A DNA stretch of 64,000 bases, taken from Hymenoscyphus infarciens (taxonomy: Eukaryota; Ascomycota; Leotiomycetes; Helotiales; Helotiaceae). Made by a program: the position numbers and the translations under genes. Location of the stretch: assembly GCA_001414345.1 (NCBI GenBank), contig LLCB01000198.1:47366-111365 (forward strand), written 5' to 3'. Each line of letters begins with the position of its first letter. The first letter of the stretch is position 1. This document shows positions 11,461 through 22,884 of this stretch, one piece after another. A model generated the notes under the pieces. That model worked only from the letters and a program-made list of their open reading frames with translations. It was not told where the DNA came from and searched no databases.

Positions 11461-14400
11461 AGTTCTTTACTTTATTAATTTTAAATATTCTTACTAGTTA
11501 GTGTTTTATCTTAGGTTTTTATTATAAGTTCTTTATTAAGAGTAACTAGAATTAGAGAGTATTAATAGAGTTTTATAAATCAACTCCTCTATCTAATTCT
11601 TATCTAATTCTTATATATTAAGCTATTTAGAGAGGTATTAAGGTAGTTCTAGCTCTTTTAGATATTTAGTATAAAAGTCTCTTAGATAATATAGTAAACC
11701 TTAAAAATTATTTATAAGATACTAAGTAGGATCTAAATCATATCTAACCTATTTTACTTAATACTATAGCTATTTTTTAAAAAGTCTATTACTAAGTATT
11801 TCTTATATCTTCTATTCTTATATACCTTTAATAATATCTAGTAGAGGCTCTAGAGCCTCTTATTCTAGTAGAGAAGTGTTTAGATTCTTTAAAAGTATAT
11901 TAGAGGCGAAAATATTATAAATTAATAAACCTTTAAGAAGTTTTAGTCTATAGAAGTGTCTTATACTTTTTAATATTTTAAAAGGTTCTATCTACTATTT
12001 AATAAGCTTTTAGCTAAAACGATTTATTTTAAGATTCTTAGTAAATAAGTAAACTTTATCTTTAATATTCTAGTTAATAGCTCTTTAGTACTAGTTTATA
12101 CTATCTTCTATCTTTTTCTAAGCCTTATTTATATTATTTTTAGCTATCTTCTAAGTAGAGTATATATATTAAGCTACTTTTACTATCTTATTATAGTTAA
12201 GTCGTTCTTAGAGAATAGAAGTCTTTAGCGTATTCTAGTCTTATAAAGTCTTTAGGTTAAGTCTAAACTTAAGCTAATAAGAGGTTATACTAATAGATAA
12301 GTATAAAAGTATTATTTATACTCTATCTATTAAAGGGATTAATTCGCTCTAGTTATCTTAATAATAGGTTATAAAAAGCCTTAGTCTTTAATTAATATAT
12401 TAGTTTATTATCTCTATCTATTTATCTATCTATTTATAGTAAATAGTACTAAGTTTAAGCTTAATATTAATTATTTAATAAAATTTAGTTTAAAATAATA
12501 ATATAAATTAAAATTCTTAATTAAATGTAATTAATTTAAAATAGTAGCTAAAATAGTAAATCTATTAAATAAAAAGTTTAACTAGTCTTTTAGTATCTAT
12601 AGTTAAGTAATAGAGTATTAATACTAAATCTTTTCTAAGTTAGTTAATAAATACTAATATAGTATTAAATCTATATTTATCTTTTAAAAATAATTTAAAG
12701 TCTATATATAAATATTATATAAGATAGTTAGATATAGATAAAAGGTAAAGAAAGCCTTATTACTTAGTTTATTAAGAATAGAAGTATTTATAGGCTTAAT
12801 AATTCTCTATATACCTCCTATAGTCTAAAAACATTCTAGCTTAGTAGTAGTATTATACTAATAACTAGTATATCTTTTTTATACTTAGATAAGTACTAGA
12901 TACTTAGTTATAGACTTTTTAGATTAGTTTTATATAGAGTTTAGTATTCTTTTAAATATAAAGTTAATCTTTAAAGAGTAGTAAATTATCTAATAAGAGG
13001 TAGTATTTATTTAGAAGTTTATAACGTTCTTTCTAAAAGAAGTATAGATTATCTTCTTTTAACTTCTAAATTATATCTAAACTTATTTCTAGAATAACGT
13101 TTAACTAAATTATATTAAAAGAGATAGACTATTCTTATAAAAAGGTCTAAGTAAGTTTAGTATTAATTTAAAGGTTTAAATAATTAAGTACTAAAAGAGT
13201 ATATAAGTAGCTATTTACTTTAGCTTAATTATAGGTTTTTAGGTCTTATTTATATTAGGTTAATATATCTACTTTTTAATTACTCTTCTTAGACGTAAAT
13301 TAGATCTAAAAGTTAAAGTCTAATAAAAACTCTATCTATTAGACTTACTTAGCTATAAGTAGCTTAGTTATTATAAAGTATTCTAATAATCTATAATCTA
13401 AATATACGTTAATACGCTTCTAATATAATATAAGTTTAGAGTACTATTTCTTAAAAGCTTCTATAATAGTAAATAGCTCTTTGTTATAGATCTTCTAGTT
13501 TAATTTATAGCTAACTAAGACGTATAAGTAGAACCTAATAAGATATTAAAAGCTATTATATTATTATAAGAATATACTTACTATTACTCCTTCTAAGAAG
13601 TCTATTTCTACCTTTATATTATAATTAGAGTTAAAGTAGTATAGTATTTAAATCGTAAGTAGCCTAGTCTTTAATACTTTAAAGACTTCTTTATATTTAG
13701 ATATCTATAGAAACAGCTTTATAAGGCGTATTATTATAGTTAAAGGTTTAGTAATTTTAGTATAACCTTTAATAAATTATTTATAGAATCCTATAAACCC
13801 TAGATAAGACTTTATACCTATTATAATATTAGGTTAGACCTAGTTTTATAAAAGCTCTACTTTTTTAAAGTTAACTTTAAATCTTTTTATAATTAAGATA
13901 AATCCTAAGTATTTAACTTTAGTAATACTAAATTCGCTTTTCTTAATATCTACTTAAAGTCTTACTTCTTAGAGCTAATTTAGAACCTTTCTAATCTATT
14001 TCTTATATTTTTTAATAGTATCTAAATAAATTAAAATATTATCTAAATAAGTAATATAGAAGTTATTTAAATAATTAATTAAGATATTATTTATATAATA
14101 TTAATAGGTAGTAGAGCTATTATAGAGTCTAAAAGAGAGAACCTTATATTTATATATACTATACTTAGTTCTAAACATAGTTATCTCTTCTAAGTTAAAG
14201 TCTCTTTAGATATAATAGAAAGCTTATCTAATATCTAATTTAGTAAAGATTTTAGCTATCTTTATCCTAGAAAGGAGCTTATTAATATAAGAGATTAAGT
14301 AAGGATTATTTTAAGTTAAAGTGTTTAGCTTTCTATAATTAATATAGAACTATAACTTATTACTATTAGCCTTTTTAATAAAGAGTACTAGAGAGGTAAA

Positions 14401-17249
14401 AGAGCTATTACTATTAATAATAAACCCTTTATCTAAGTTCTTTATAAGATACTCTTTTATAGCTTTAAGCTTTATAGTTAACTATTAATATAGAGGCGAA
14501 AAGGAGTTAAGAAGTAGCTTATTTAAAGTAATCTTATAATTATATTTATAGTAAGAAGGAAGCTTATTAGAAGCTACTTTTAAGAATACGTCTTTATAGA
14601 ATAAGTAATATCTTAAGAGTTAGGCTTATATTAGAGCTCTTATCTTATTGTCGTTTTAGAGAGAGGCTAATCTCTTATTAATAACTTAATCTAGTTTATA
14701 GAGGCTTATTATATAAAATTCTAAATTAGACTATTTTATATTATAATATATTACGTTTATACTTATCTTATAGATAAAAGAGTATAGAGTCTAGCCTTTT
14801 AAGGCTATACTAGTAGTTTATAAGAGCTTTAGATTAAAGTTAGATATTAAAATTTTAGGAGATGTTATTATAAATAGAAGTAATAACTTAGCTATATTTA
14901 TAAGTCTACTCTTTTTATATCTTTCTTATTACTAGATAGTATATTTCTTTTAATTTATATTTAACTAGTAATTTAAAAAAGGTTTCTAGTTCTAGTTAGA
15001 AAGAGAAAGTAAAATTTCCTTACTATAATAGAGAGTTAGAAAGTATTTAACTAGTTAAGTAATCTAGTTCTTTAAGAGGTTAAGAAGAACTTTAAAATAG
15101 TTTAACTACTTATTACTAATAATTAGATCTTATTATTTAAAGTCTAGGATAATAAAGAAGTAGTTATAAATATAATATTTATCTATGTTTAAATATAGTT
15201 ATATAAACTAAGTTACTTAGCTTTTAGTACTATTATTATATCTATAAATAGATATTAAATAAGGTAGTTTCTAGATTTTTAAACCTATTACTTTTAATAA
15301 TTATAAAGCTAAGAGTTAATTTAGAAATAGGTACCTATTTACTTCTATATCTACTAAAGCTTATATTTTAATACTATATCTTTATATACTAAGAGTAATA
15401 TTTATAAGGAACTGTTTTTCTCTTATAAGCTTAGAAAGGTCGAGTCTAGCTAGATTATATTTATATAAGCTTAAGAAGGTATTTTTACTTAGGCTTCTTT
15501 ATTTTCCTTCTAACTTAAGTTAGAGTTAGAGTACTTTTTAGATAGTTATTCTTTCTTAGGTTAATTATCTATTTTATTAATACTAGGTAGATTAGGATAG
15601 TTAAGCTTAATATACTTAGGTTTTCTATAATTATAATACTTTATACTAGTAGAGAGTTGGTTTATAGACGAAGTCTTTAATCTTTTATTAGTAGAAGAGA
15701 GCTTAGGAGTTTAAGAAGTTTTTTAAGAAGTTAAATAAAGTCTATATAAGAGTAGTAAGGTTTTTATTAAGGAACTTAATAAGGTTTAGTTAGTGTTAGG
15801 CTTTTAGTATAACGAGCTTATTATAATAGGTTTTTTAGTACTTATTATACTAGTTATATATAACTTAGTATTATAGTACTATTCCTTATTTATAAATAAT
15901 AAGTCTCTTACTCTCTTATTAAAGTTAATATTCTAGTATCTCTTACTATTAACTAATTAGGTTTAGAGTTAAAGTATAAGCTTATTCTATATATAGTAGA
16001 ACTTATCTTACTCTAATACTTCTCTAAGTATTACTATACTTAAAAAGTAACTTTTAAATTCTATAAAACTTTCTTTTATATAACTCTTCTATTCTATTTA
16101 AAGAGACTAAAAGGTATTCTAGGCATCCTCCTTCTTATAATCAGTTAGATAATAGATATTAAGAAGTTTAATTATTTCTTTATAATTCTTAAATACTATC
16201 TTACTTATATTAAACTTATATTAGAGCTTTAAGTAGTTCTAAGTAAGTTTTATTATTATCTCTTAAATAAGAGCTTTATAAGTTAAAAGTATCTAATAAT
16301 AGTTAGTGTTTATATAGAGTTAATTATATATTAATATTCTTTATTACTTATATATAGATAAAACGCTATTATTTAAAAGTTTAATTTTCTTTATAATCTT
16401 ACTTTTAATAGGTTAAAAGGCTTTTAAGATACTTTTAGGTTATAAGTATAGAGTAGGTTATTATAAGAAAGGAATATTAGAGGTAGAGTCTTATCTCTAA
16501 TAATAGTTTAAAGAGATAGAAGGAGGTATTTATATAAGTTAGATAAAACTTAGACTTTAGTTATTATTTAGTAGTTATTAACTAATTTACTATACTAAGT
16601 CTAATAATTAAGCGATTTAATTATCTTACTTTAAAATTCTCTATTCTTTTTCTTAATTCTTAGCCTTTATAGCTTAGATTATACCTTATATCTTATTTAT
16701 ATTAGAAAAGTTCTATTAATCTCTCTAGCTTCTAGGTACTAAGCCTTTACCTTTATTATTCTTAGGCTTCTTACTATTCTTAGAAGTATAGTACTAAGTT
16801 AGAGACCTTTTAGTAGAAGCTTAACTTTATTCTCTAAGAGAGGGCTCTACGCTTAAGAGTAGAGCTTAGAAGAGACCTAGGGTTGCTTTAGATTCTAATA
16901 TATTAAATATTAAATAGAGAAGAGAGTAGGATTAGATTTAGAAGCCTTCTAGATAACTATTATAAATTAACTTATTTACTAAATCTAGGGTTATTAGAAC
17001 TCTTAAGAAATACTTAGTGTATTCTAATCCTTTAACGTATACTAAAATACGATTTTTACTAGCTATCTATATAGATACTAAACCCTAGTATTACTAGCTA
17101 TCTAGGTAGTCTCTAATTACTCGGTTATTTAAGAATACTATTATAATATTCTAAATTAAGAGTAAATCGACTTCTAAATAAAGAGTAGTAATAAGCTTAA
17201 AAGAGATATTATTAAGGCTATTACTAGCGAAGAAGAGTTATTATTTTTA

Positions 17250-17744
17250 TATAATAATATAAAATATATATAACTATAGTAGAGGTATATAGAAGTATAT
17301 ATAGTAGAATAATATATATAGATACTAGGTACTAATATAGAAGAAAATAATAACTATCTCTCTTTTATACTAAATATAAACGTCTATATATAAGAGTTTA
17401 GAAGCTTCTAAGTTCTAATAATAATAATAACCGAGCCCTACCTAATATAGCTAATACTAAATAATAAGAGCTAAAAAGCTAAATATATAACCTCTAATCC
17501 TTTAAAAAGCTAAATATATAATATCTAAACCTTAATCCCTTCTATATATAAATATCGGATATTAATACCTTTAGCACTTTACTTATATAAGTATTAGTTA
17601 TTTATAATCTCGGCTCTAGAGGTATTAGAGGTATTAGTACTACTTAGAGGTATCGGTAGTTTTATAAATACTGACAATTTAGAATAATACTATTATATAA
17701 TAATCTAGCTATTATATAATAATCTAGGATAGCGTGCTATTATA
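17250..17744 (-). repeat. 5' LTR of the Gypsy element
   Basis: 495 bp, the partner of 9669-10163. It ends AGCGTGCTATTATA immediately before the CTAGT duplication. Confidence 0.9.
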
Positions 17745-18520
17745 CTAGTATTCTTACTACTACTACTATTCCTTATCTAAATACCTTCTTTACCTAGCTA
17801 TTATCTTATATATATCTTATCTACTTCTCTTCTTTAAACCTTATTATAATATCCTTACTCTAGAGCTTTTAAGCTACTATTACTCTTATCTTATATCTAT
17901 TTATATTTATAGCTTTAATTACCTTTTTTAGTAATAGCTTATTCTTCTATTTATCTATCTCTATTACTTAGACTATAATCTCTTTTATATATTTAACTAA
18001 TACTATATATTCTCTTTATAGTATAGTTACTACCTCTCTCTATAGTCTCTTAGTTTTAGCTCTCTCTATCTATATTAAGCTACGCTCCTTTATTCCTTCT
18101 ATTCTCTTAACTATAATAGTAAGCCTCTTTTATAAAATTTCGTATATAATTATATTATCTCTTCTCTTCCTAGTTCTCTTATACTTAAGTACTTTTCCTA
18201 CTACTTTAATAATTACTTTAATACCTCTCTCTTCTATTACTAAGTTAAGTATTATTTAGATTAAGCCCTTCTCTATTATATCTATATAGTCTAATACTCC
18301 TTTCTATCCTCTTATACTCTACTCTCCTTAGTTTATTATACTATCTTCGTTAGTTACTAGTACTCTAGAGAGAGGAATAGAAGCTCTTTATAAGTCTCTC
18401 TTTTTTCTACTACTACTACTACTATAATTATTTAGTATAATCGTAGAGTACTTTAGTCTCTTTCTAGACCGTCTAATAGTTATCTAAACGTATTTCGAGG
18501 CTTTTAGAGTTACTTTATTA
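17745..18520 (-). mobile_element. Tad-like LINE, 5' portion (continuation of 5284-9668)
   Basis: Directly after the Gypsy element and its CTAGT duplication, the same pyrimidine-rich plus-strand texture as 5300-9660 resumes and ends near 18520. On the minus strand this would be the 5' end with ORF1 of the LINE. The outer limit is approximate because no 5' boundary motif is visible. Confidence 0.5.
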
Positions 18521-18966
18521 ATTCTAAAAAAGTTATAGTAGATATTTTATATATTTATATATACTAATATACTAAAAAATTAATAAATTCTATAAATCTA
18601 TCTACTTTCTACTTTATAAGCTACGTCTAGAGATTAGTAGTTAAGACTTAAAAGACGTTAGTTTTTAGTAGTATATTATATATACTTTAAGAGTATTAAT
18701 ACGCTTATTATAGTATTATTTTTCTAACTGTCTTTACTTAGAGAAGGTCTTTAATTCTATATATACTTAGTTACTAATTACTATTTTTAGATAGAGATTT
18801 ACTTAAAAAGAGTAAATAGTAACTAATAGATATACTACTATTTTATTTCTAATAGAAACATTATCTATTTTAGATATAAATACTACTATTTTACTTATAG
18901 TAAATAAATAATAAATATACTAAAAAACGTACTAGAAGTAGAGAAAATAAATAAATAGTATAAGAG
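18521..18966. repeat. RIP-degraded AT-rich DNA with hairpin-like motifs
   Basis: It contains repeated words such as tttctaatagaaa and aaatactactattt, which also occur in the inverted-repeat arm at 5118-5200. These may be remnants of small inverted-repeat elements. No gene is visible. Confidence 0.45.
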
Positions 18967-19051
18967 TAGTATTTCTATTAGAGATAAATTAATTAGATAG
19001 TAGTTCTATTTTTAATAATTAAAAAAGTAGTATTTATATTAATTACTATTA
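18967..19051. repeat. Right arm of a long inverted repeat
   Basis: The plus-strand text attagatagta...tttaataattaa...gtagtatttatattaatta matches the reverse complement of 5118-5200. Confidence 0.6.
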
Positions 19052-19079
19052 TTTCTATAAATAAGTTCTTTAAATAAGG

Positions 19080-19985
19080 TTTTAAAAGTTTTAAAAGTAT
19101 AGAATATTAGATAGTTATTTAAGTAATAATTAATTATTATTAATCTTTTAATATTTATAAGTAATTAAGTTACTTATAGAAGATTTTATATATTTAAGTA
19201 TCTAAAGTATAAGAAAATTATTTTTACAAAGTTATTATTTTTTAATTAACTAAGTTACTTAAATAAGAATTTAAATATTCTAAAGTTAAAAGTATATAAA
19301 CTCTATCTTAAAAACTTTTATTTATTATTAAAATTCTAATTATATTAATTAATTAAGTTAATTAAATAGGTTTTTATCTTTTATAGAGTAAATAGTATAG
19401 AATAGTTGTTTAGTGAAATCTATTTATTCTTAATACTTTAAATACTTTAATTAATATAGTTGCTTAAAGAAATTATTAAAGATCTTAGAGTTTAATATAT
19501 TAAATAATTCTTTAAGTAATATTTAATTATTATTAATCTTCTAATTATTTTAATAATTAAGTTAATTAAATAAGATTTTAATAGTTTAAAAGCTACTTAT
19601 CTAGGTAGTAATTAATTATTCTTAATACTTTAGCTAATTTAAGTAATTATTTTACTTAAATAGTCTTTTAAAGAGTTAAAATACTAAAAGTATTAAATAC
19701 TTTTTTTCAAGTAATATTATATATTATTAATATTCTAACTAGTTTACGTACTTAAGTTACTTAAACAAGCTTTCTTAAATTTTAAATTATAAAGTATTAA
19801 ATACTTATCTAAAGAATCTTTATTTAATATTAATATTCTAAATATTTCAAGTAATTAACTTAATAAAATCAAATTTTAGAAGACTTAAAAGTATAAGTAC
19901 TAGATACTTATCTAAGTAAAACTTCTATATTATAAATATTCTAGATAATTTAAAAACTTAGATTATTTCAACTACTTACAAAAGA
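19080..19985. repeat. Degenerate AT-rich tandem satellite
   Basis: Recurring pieces are taagtaataattaattatt, an attaagttaattaaataagatttt-like text, and aagtattaaatactta or variants. They recur in the same order at irregular spacing of roughly 100-170 bp, at least five times. A partial unit of the same orientation occurs at 5060-5110. No gene is visible. Confidence 0.55.
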
Positions 19986-20369
19986 TAACTATAGCGAATC
20001 TAAGATTTATCTTAGTTAGCTTAACAAGTAAGTAGTGAATAAAGAATACTAGATTACTACGAGCTATTATATACTAATTCTAAGCGTGAATTTCTTATAT
20101 TACATAGGCTTAAAAACACTCTACAAACAGCAAAAAGAGAATGAAAAGCCTATATTCACCTCTATATCTAGGCATCTTTGTCTATAGTTATTCAATTCAC
20201 TTGATTTCACGGATGTATATAACCGAATATTTCCGATGGCCTCCTGAAATATGAGGACTCTCTTGCTTTCTCGCTCCTTTGAAAAACATCAGCAGCTGTC
20301 GTCAAAGACGTTCACGCTTTCAAGCACCTGAGGATTCCCTATTGAGACATACTTCTTCCCACCTCCCAG

Positions 20370-21442
20370 ATGAGTGCGCTTTCCTTGTCAACGGTTGATG
20401 AGGGGGAGTTGGTAGCTGCAGATATTACAAACTCCAGTTCTGCCGCAACGAACAACGAAAGCCAGTCCCCCCAAATCTCCACCAACGACGAGGGTCATGA
20501 TGAGGTCCCAGGGACGATTATCCGAGTTGACGACTCTGCAACCATCGACGCTCTCATTTCCACGGCTGTTGCGGCCTTGGAGATCAATCAACGCCCCGAG
20601 AACCTGCTTAAGCGACTGCCCAAGGAGATTCGCGAGAAGATCTACGAGTACCATTTCATCAATTGTACGGGCGTAACGTACCATCCCAAACGAGAGATCA
20701 AACCTCTCCTCAAGGCCTTCGAGATTACTCCCACGCTCTATCAAGAGGTGATCGAGTTCTACTTCGACCAGTATTACATGACTGTCACCTTGAACGGCTG
20801 GTGCCCATTCCTTCAAAGCGTTCGTCCTGGGACTCTCGCTCTACTAAAGAACCTCGCCATATTCTCCGAGTAAGAAATCCCTCCTCGCTTGTCAAGTACA
20901 ATGGAAGGTAGTTAACCCTTTCTTGTTGTAGCAACGAATTCTGGGGCCGTCCACCGCTCTACAAGCAGAAGAAACTCTACTGCTCTTTCCAAGATGAACA
21001 TCTACCACGAGTATTGTACGACATCGACCCGCAGCTCCAACTCCACCATGCCCTCTCCCTCCGAAACATCTTCCTCTCGATTACCCCCCAAGAAACCTTC
21101 CTCTTCCCCTTCCTCACCGCACTCCTCGTACCAGGTCCAACACCACTGCGATCCTTGCAGATCCACGTTTTGACAGAAGATGAGACGCCACCGGACGAGA
21201 ACGGACCAGAGCCTAACAGATTGTCCTGGGAGATCTTTAAGTTCGTAGGCGAGAAATTGGGGGGCATGTATGAGGAGGAAAGTGGGTTCCGGTGGGTCAA
21301 GAAGAGGGATTGGAGTGGGGAGGGAAGAAGGTGGCCAAAGAAGGTCTTTTGTAGTGAGCGGTGGAGACTTTATGAAGGGGAGGAGAAGATGGGGAATGGA
21401 CCGGTTATTGGGGATACTGTTTTGGTGGATTTGTTTGATTGA
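20370..21442 (+). CDS. Uncharacterised fungal protein with LPxEIRxKIY (F-box/2EXR-like) motif, 336 aa
   Basis: Exons are 20370-20869 and 20932-21442. The 62-nt intron (GTAAGA...TTGTAG, ttaac branch site) is phase 2. The ATG at 20370 is the first in the frame after a run of stops. Residues 1-75 are acidic, Ser-rich and probably disordered. Residues 83-94 (LPKEIREKIYEY) look like the first helix of an F-box-like or 2EXR-like fold. LYQEVIEFYF follows, and exon 2 holds LRNIFLSITPQETFLFPFL, the region shared with the other family members in this window. There is no signal peptide or membrane segment. It is convergent with CBP4. It is the best-preserved family member here: no frame damage and normal codon use. 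Molecular function is unknown; a role as a substrate adaptor would be speculation. Confidence 0.8.
20870..20931 (+). other. Intron of the 20370 gene
   Basis: GTAAG donor, TTGTTGTAG acceptor, 62 nt, phase 2. Joining the exons keeps one open frame of 337 codons including the stop. Confidence 0.85.
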
Positions 21443-22187
21443 GGGAGTGGTGGTTGTGTTTGGGGTTTTGCTCCGTGGTTTTTGCTGGGGTTGGGATACT
21501 GGGGTTTGGTTGTTTGTTTCTCTTCGTGGGAGACTGGGCACTCTAGGCAAGATAGAGCGGTTGCATTTTGAGTGCTGTGGTTTTGGGGTTTTGCTCTGTG
21601 GTTTTTGCTGCGGCTGGGAAATGCTGGTGGTTGCTTCTTGTTTATAGATGAATAGGGGAGACTCGCTCTTTTGGGCATGAAAGAATCTACCCCATTACTC
21701 TGTGTGCACCCCTCCTCCTTTTCCGTCATCCAGGTGAAAACTCAACCCCCTTATCCCCCCGTGAACCAGCTCAAGCAAGATGAAGAATAACTCAAAGCTC
21801 CTTCCCAAAAGAAAAGGAAAATCAATAAAGGCAGAGCAATAGCAAGAAATCCTTCGAAAATATGGCAAAAACAACAACAATCAACGAGTTTATTTCTTCT
21901 CAAATCAAAGACCAAACTTCCAGGTGTAAACACCAGGCTAGAGTTGAATAGATATCATTTGTAAAATAGTACATCCCATGCACCATTACAACTCATGCCA
22001 ATCCTACAAACCCACATCTCTTACAACCATATATGTACATCCCACCTGATATGATTTCCCAAACGCCGTAGTGTACACCCTTGTTCTCCATCTCCATCTT
22101 GAGCTCTCTTTTTCGCCTTCCCGGATCATCAAGCATTCTACCTCCTCAAAATGGTGTTGTTTTTGCCTCCGAGATCGTGGACCATTC
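21443..22187. other. Convergent intergenic region with an imperfect direct repeat
   Basis: These are the 3' flanks of two convergent genes. A block beginning ggggttttgctcc/tgtggttttt occurs twice (about 21460-21510 and 21583-21630). No coding potential is supported. Confidence 0.5.
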
Positions 22188-22884
22188 TTATAAACTCCCA
22201 CCAGGAACTCCAGGCACGCCATCCTTCCTAATCTCCTCCTTCCGCCGTCTTATCTCCTCGACTAATTTCATCTGCTCCCTGATCTTCCCATCTCTTTGGT
22301 TTTGTTCATCGGCTGCTGCGGCGTCCCAAACTTTGAAAACATTAGCCTTTTCCCATATTTTTCCTTGTCGTTTCCCCTCTCCCATTTCCCCTTTTCCATT
22401 TCCCCTCTCCCATTTCCCCTTTCAATTTCGTCCCTCCCCCTCCCATTCCATCCCTATCCCCATTATTCTCCCACCGACCATCTAACTCCCTCTCCACATA
22501 CCAGTCCCAGAAAGTAGAAACTAAACATACCATGCCTATCACTCTTCGAATACTCCTTCAATTTCCCCACAAACCCATCGAAATCCTCCTGCTTCCCTAT
22601 GCGGTTCTCCAGACTTCGACGTTGGAGTTCGGGGTTGTACTTTTGGAAGAGCTCTTCTTCGGTGGGGGAGACGTAGTAGATTAGGGCTGGACCGCCCACG
22701 GAGCAGCCTACGAAACTATACAAAAGCGTCAGCGTAGGGCGCAGAGAAGGGAAAGGGAGGAAGGATAAGAAGGGGGTATACGGCGAGGGAGATAGAGGGG
22801 GGTATGGAGGGGAGGGGGAAGAGGAGGGACGAACGCTAATGTCATTTTCCCCCACATTGCCCAGTTTGTTGGTTTTGGTGGCAT
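22188..22884 (-). CDS. CBP4: Cbp4-type mitochondrial complex III assembly factor, 125 aa
   Basis: Exons on the minus strand are 22884-22835, 22715-22531 and 22330-22188, giving 126 codons with the stop. Both introns (119 and 200 nt) have GT/AG ends and CTGAC or CTAAT branch sites. The start reads [15 protein letters not shown] hydrophobic segment (about residues 14-33, with [10 protein letters not shown]) is followed by [20 protein letters not shown] and [15 protein letters not shown]. That order is the signature of the fungal Cbp4 family as I know it: small inner-membrane proteins needed for cytochrome b and bc1 complex assembly. The charged C-terminus ([20 protein letters not shown]) is a probable helix or coiled coil. 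Length fits the family. Intron 2 carries a purine-rich minisatellite. The assignment is firm; the exact splice sites are inferred. Confidence 0.9.

Larger units (their letters stand above)
9669..17744 (-). mobile_element. Complete Ty3/Gypsy chromovirus (8,076 bp), RIP-inactivated
   Basis: Two LTRs of exactly 495 bp (9669-10163 and 17250-17744) are flanked by the 5-bp duplication CTAGT (9664-9668 and 17745-17749). The minus strand carries, in order, a gag-like region (about 16900-15900), reverse transcriptase (about 14400-13950, with KIFTKLDIR-like and YLDNILIY blocks, the latter from YLDDILIY), integrase C-terminal part (about 12250-11900) and a chromodomain (about 11810-11640). All are littered with TAA/TAG stops. 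The polypurine tract is next to the left LTR. The element lies inside a LINE, so it is the younger insertion. About 1.4 kb between the chromodomain and the 3' LTR is not explained by pol. Confidence 0.9.

Noticed and set aside
20388..20816. 142-codon minus-strand frame opposite the 20370 gene
   Set aside because: Antisense shadow of a spliced, family-supported gene; no recognisable features.
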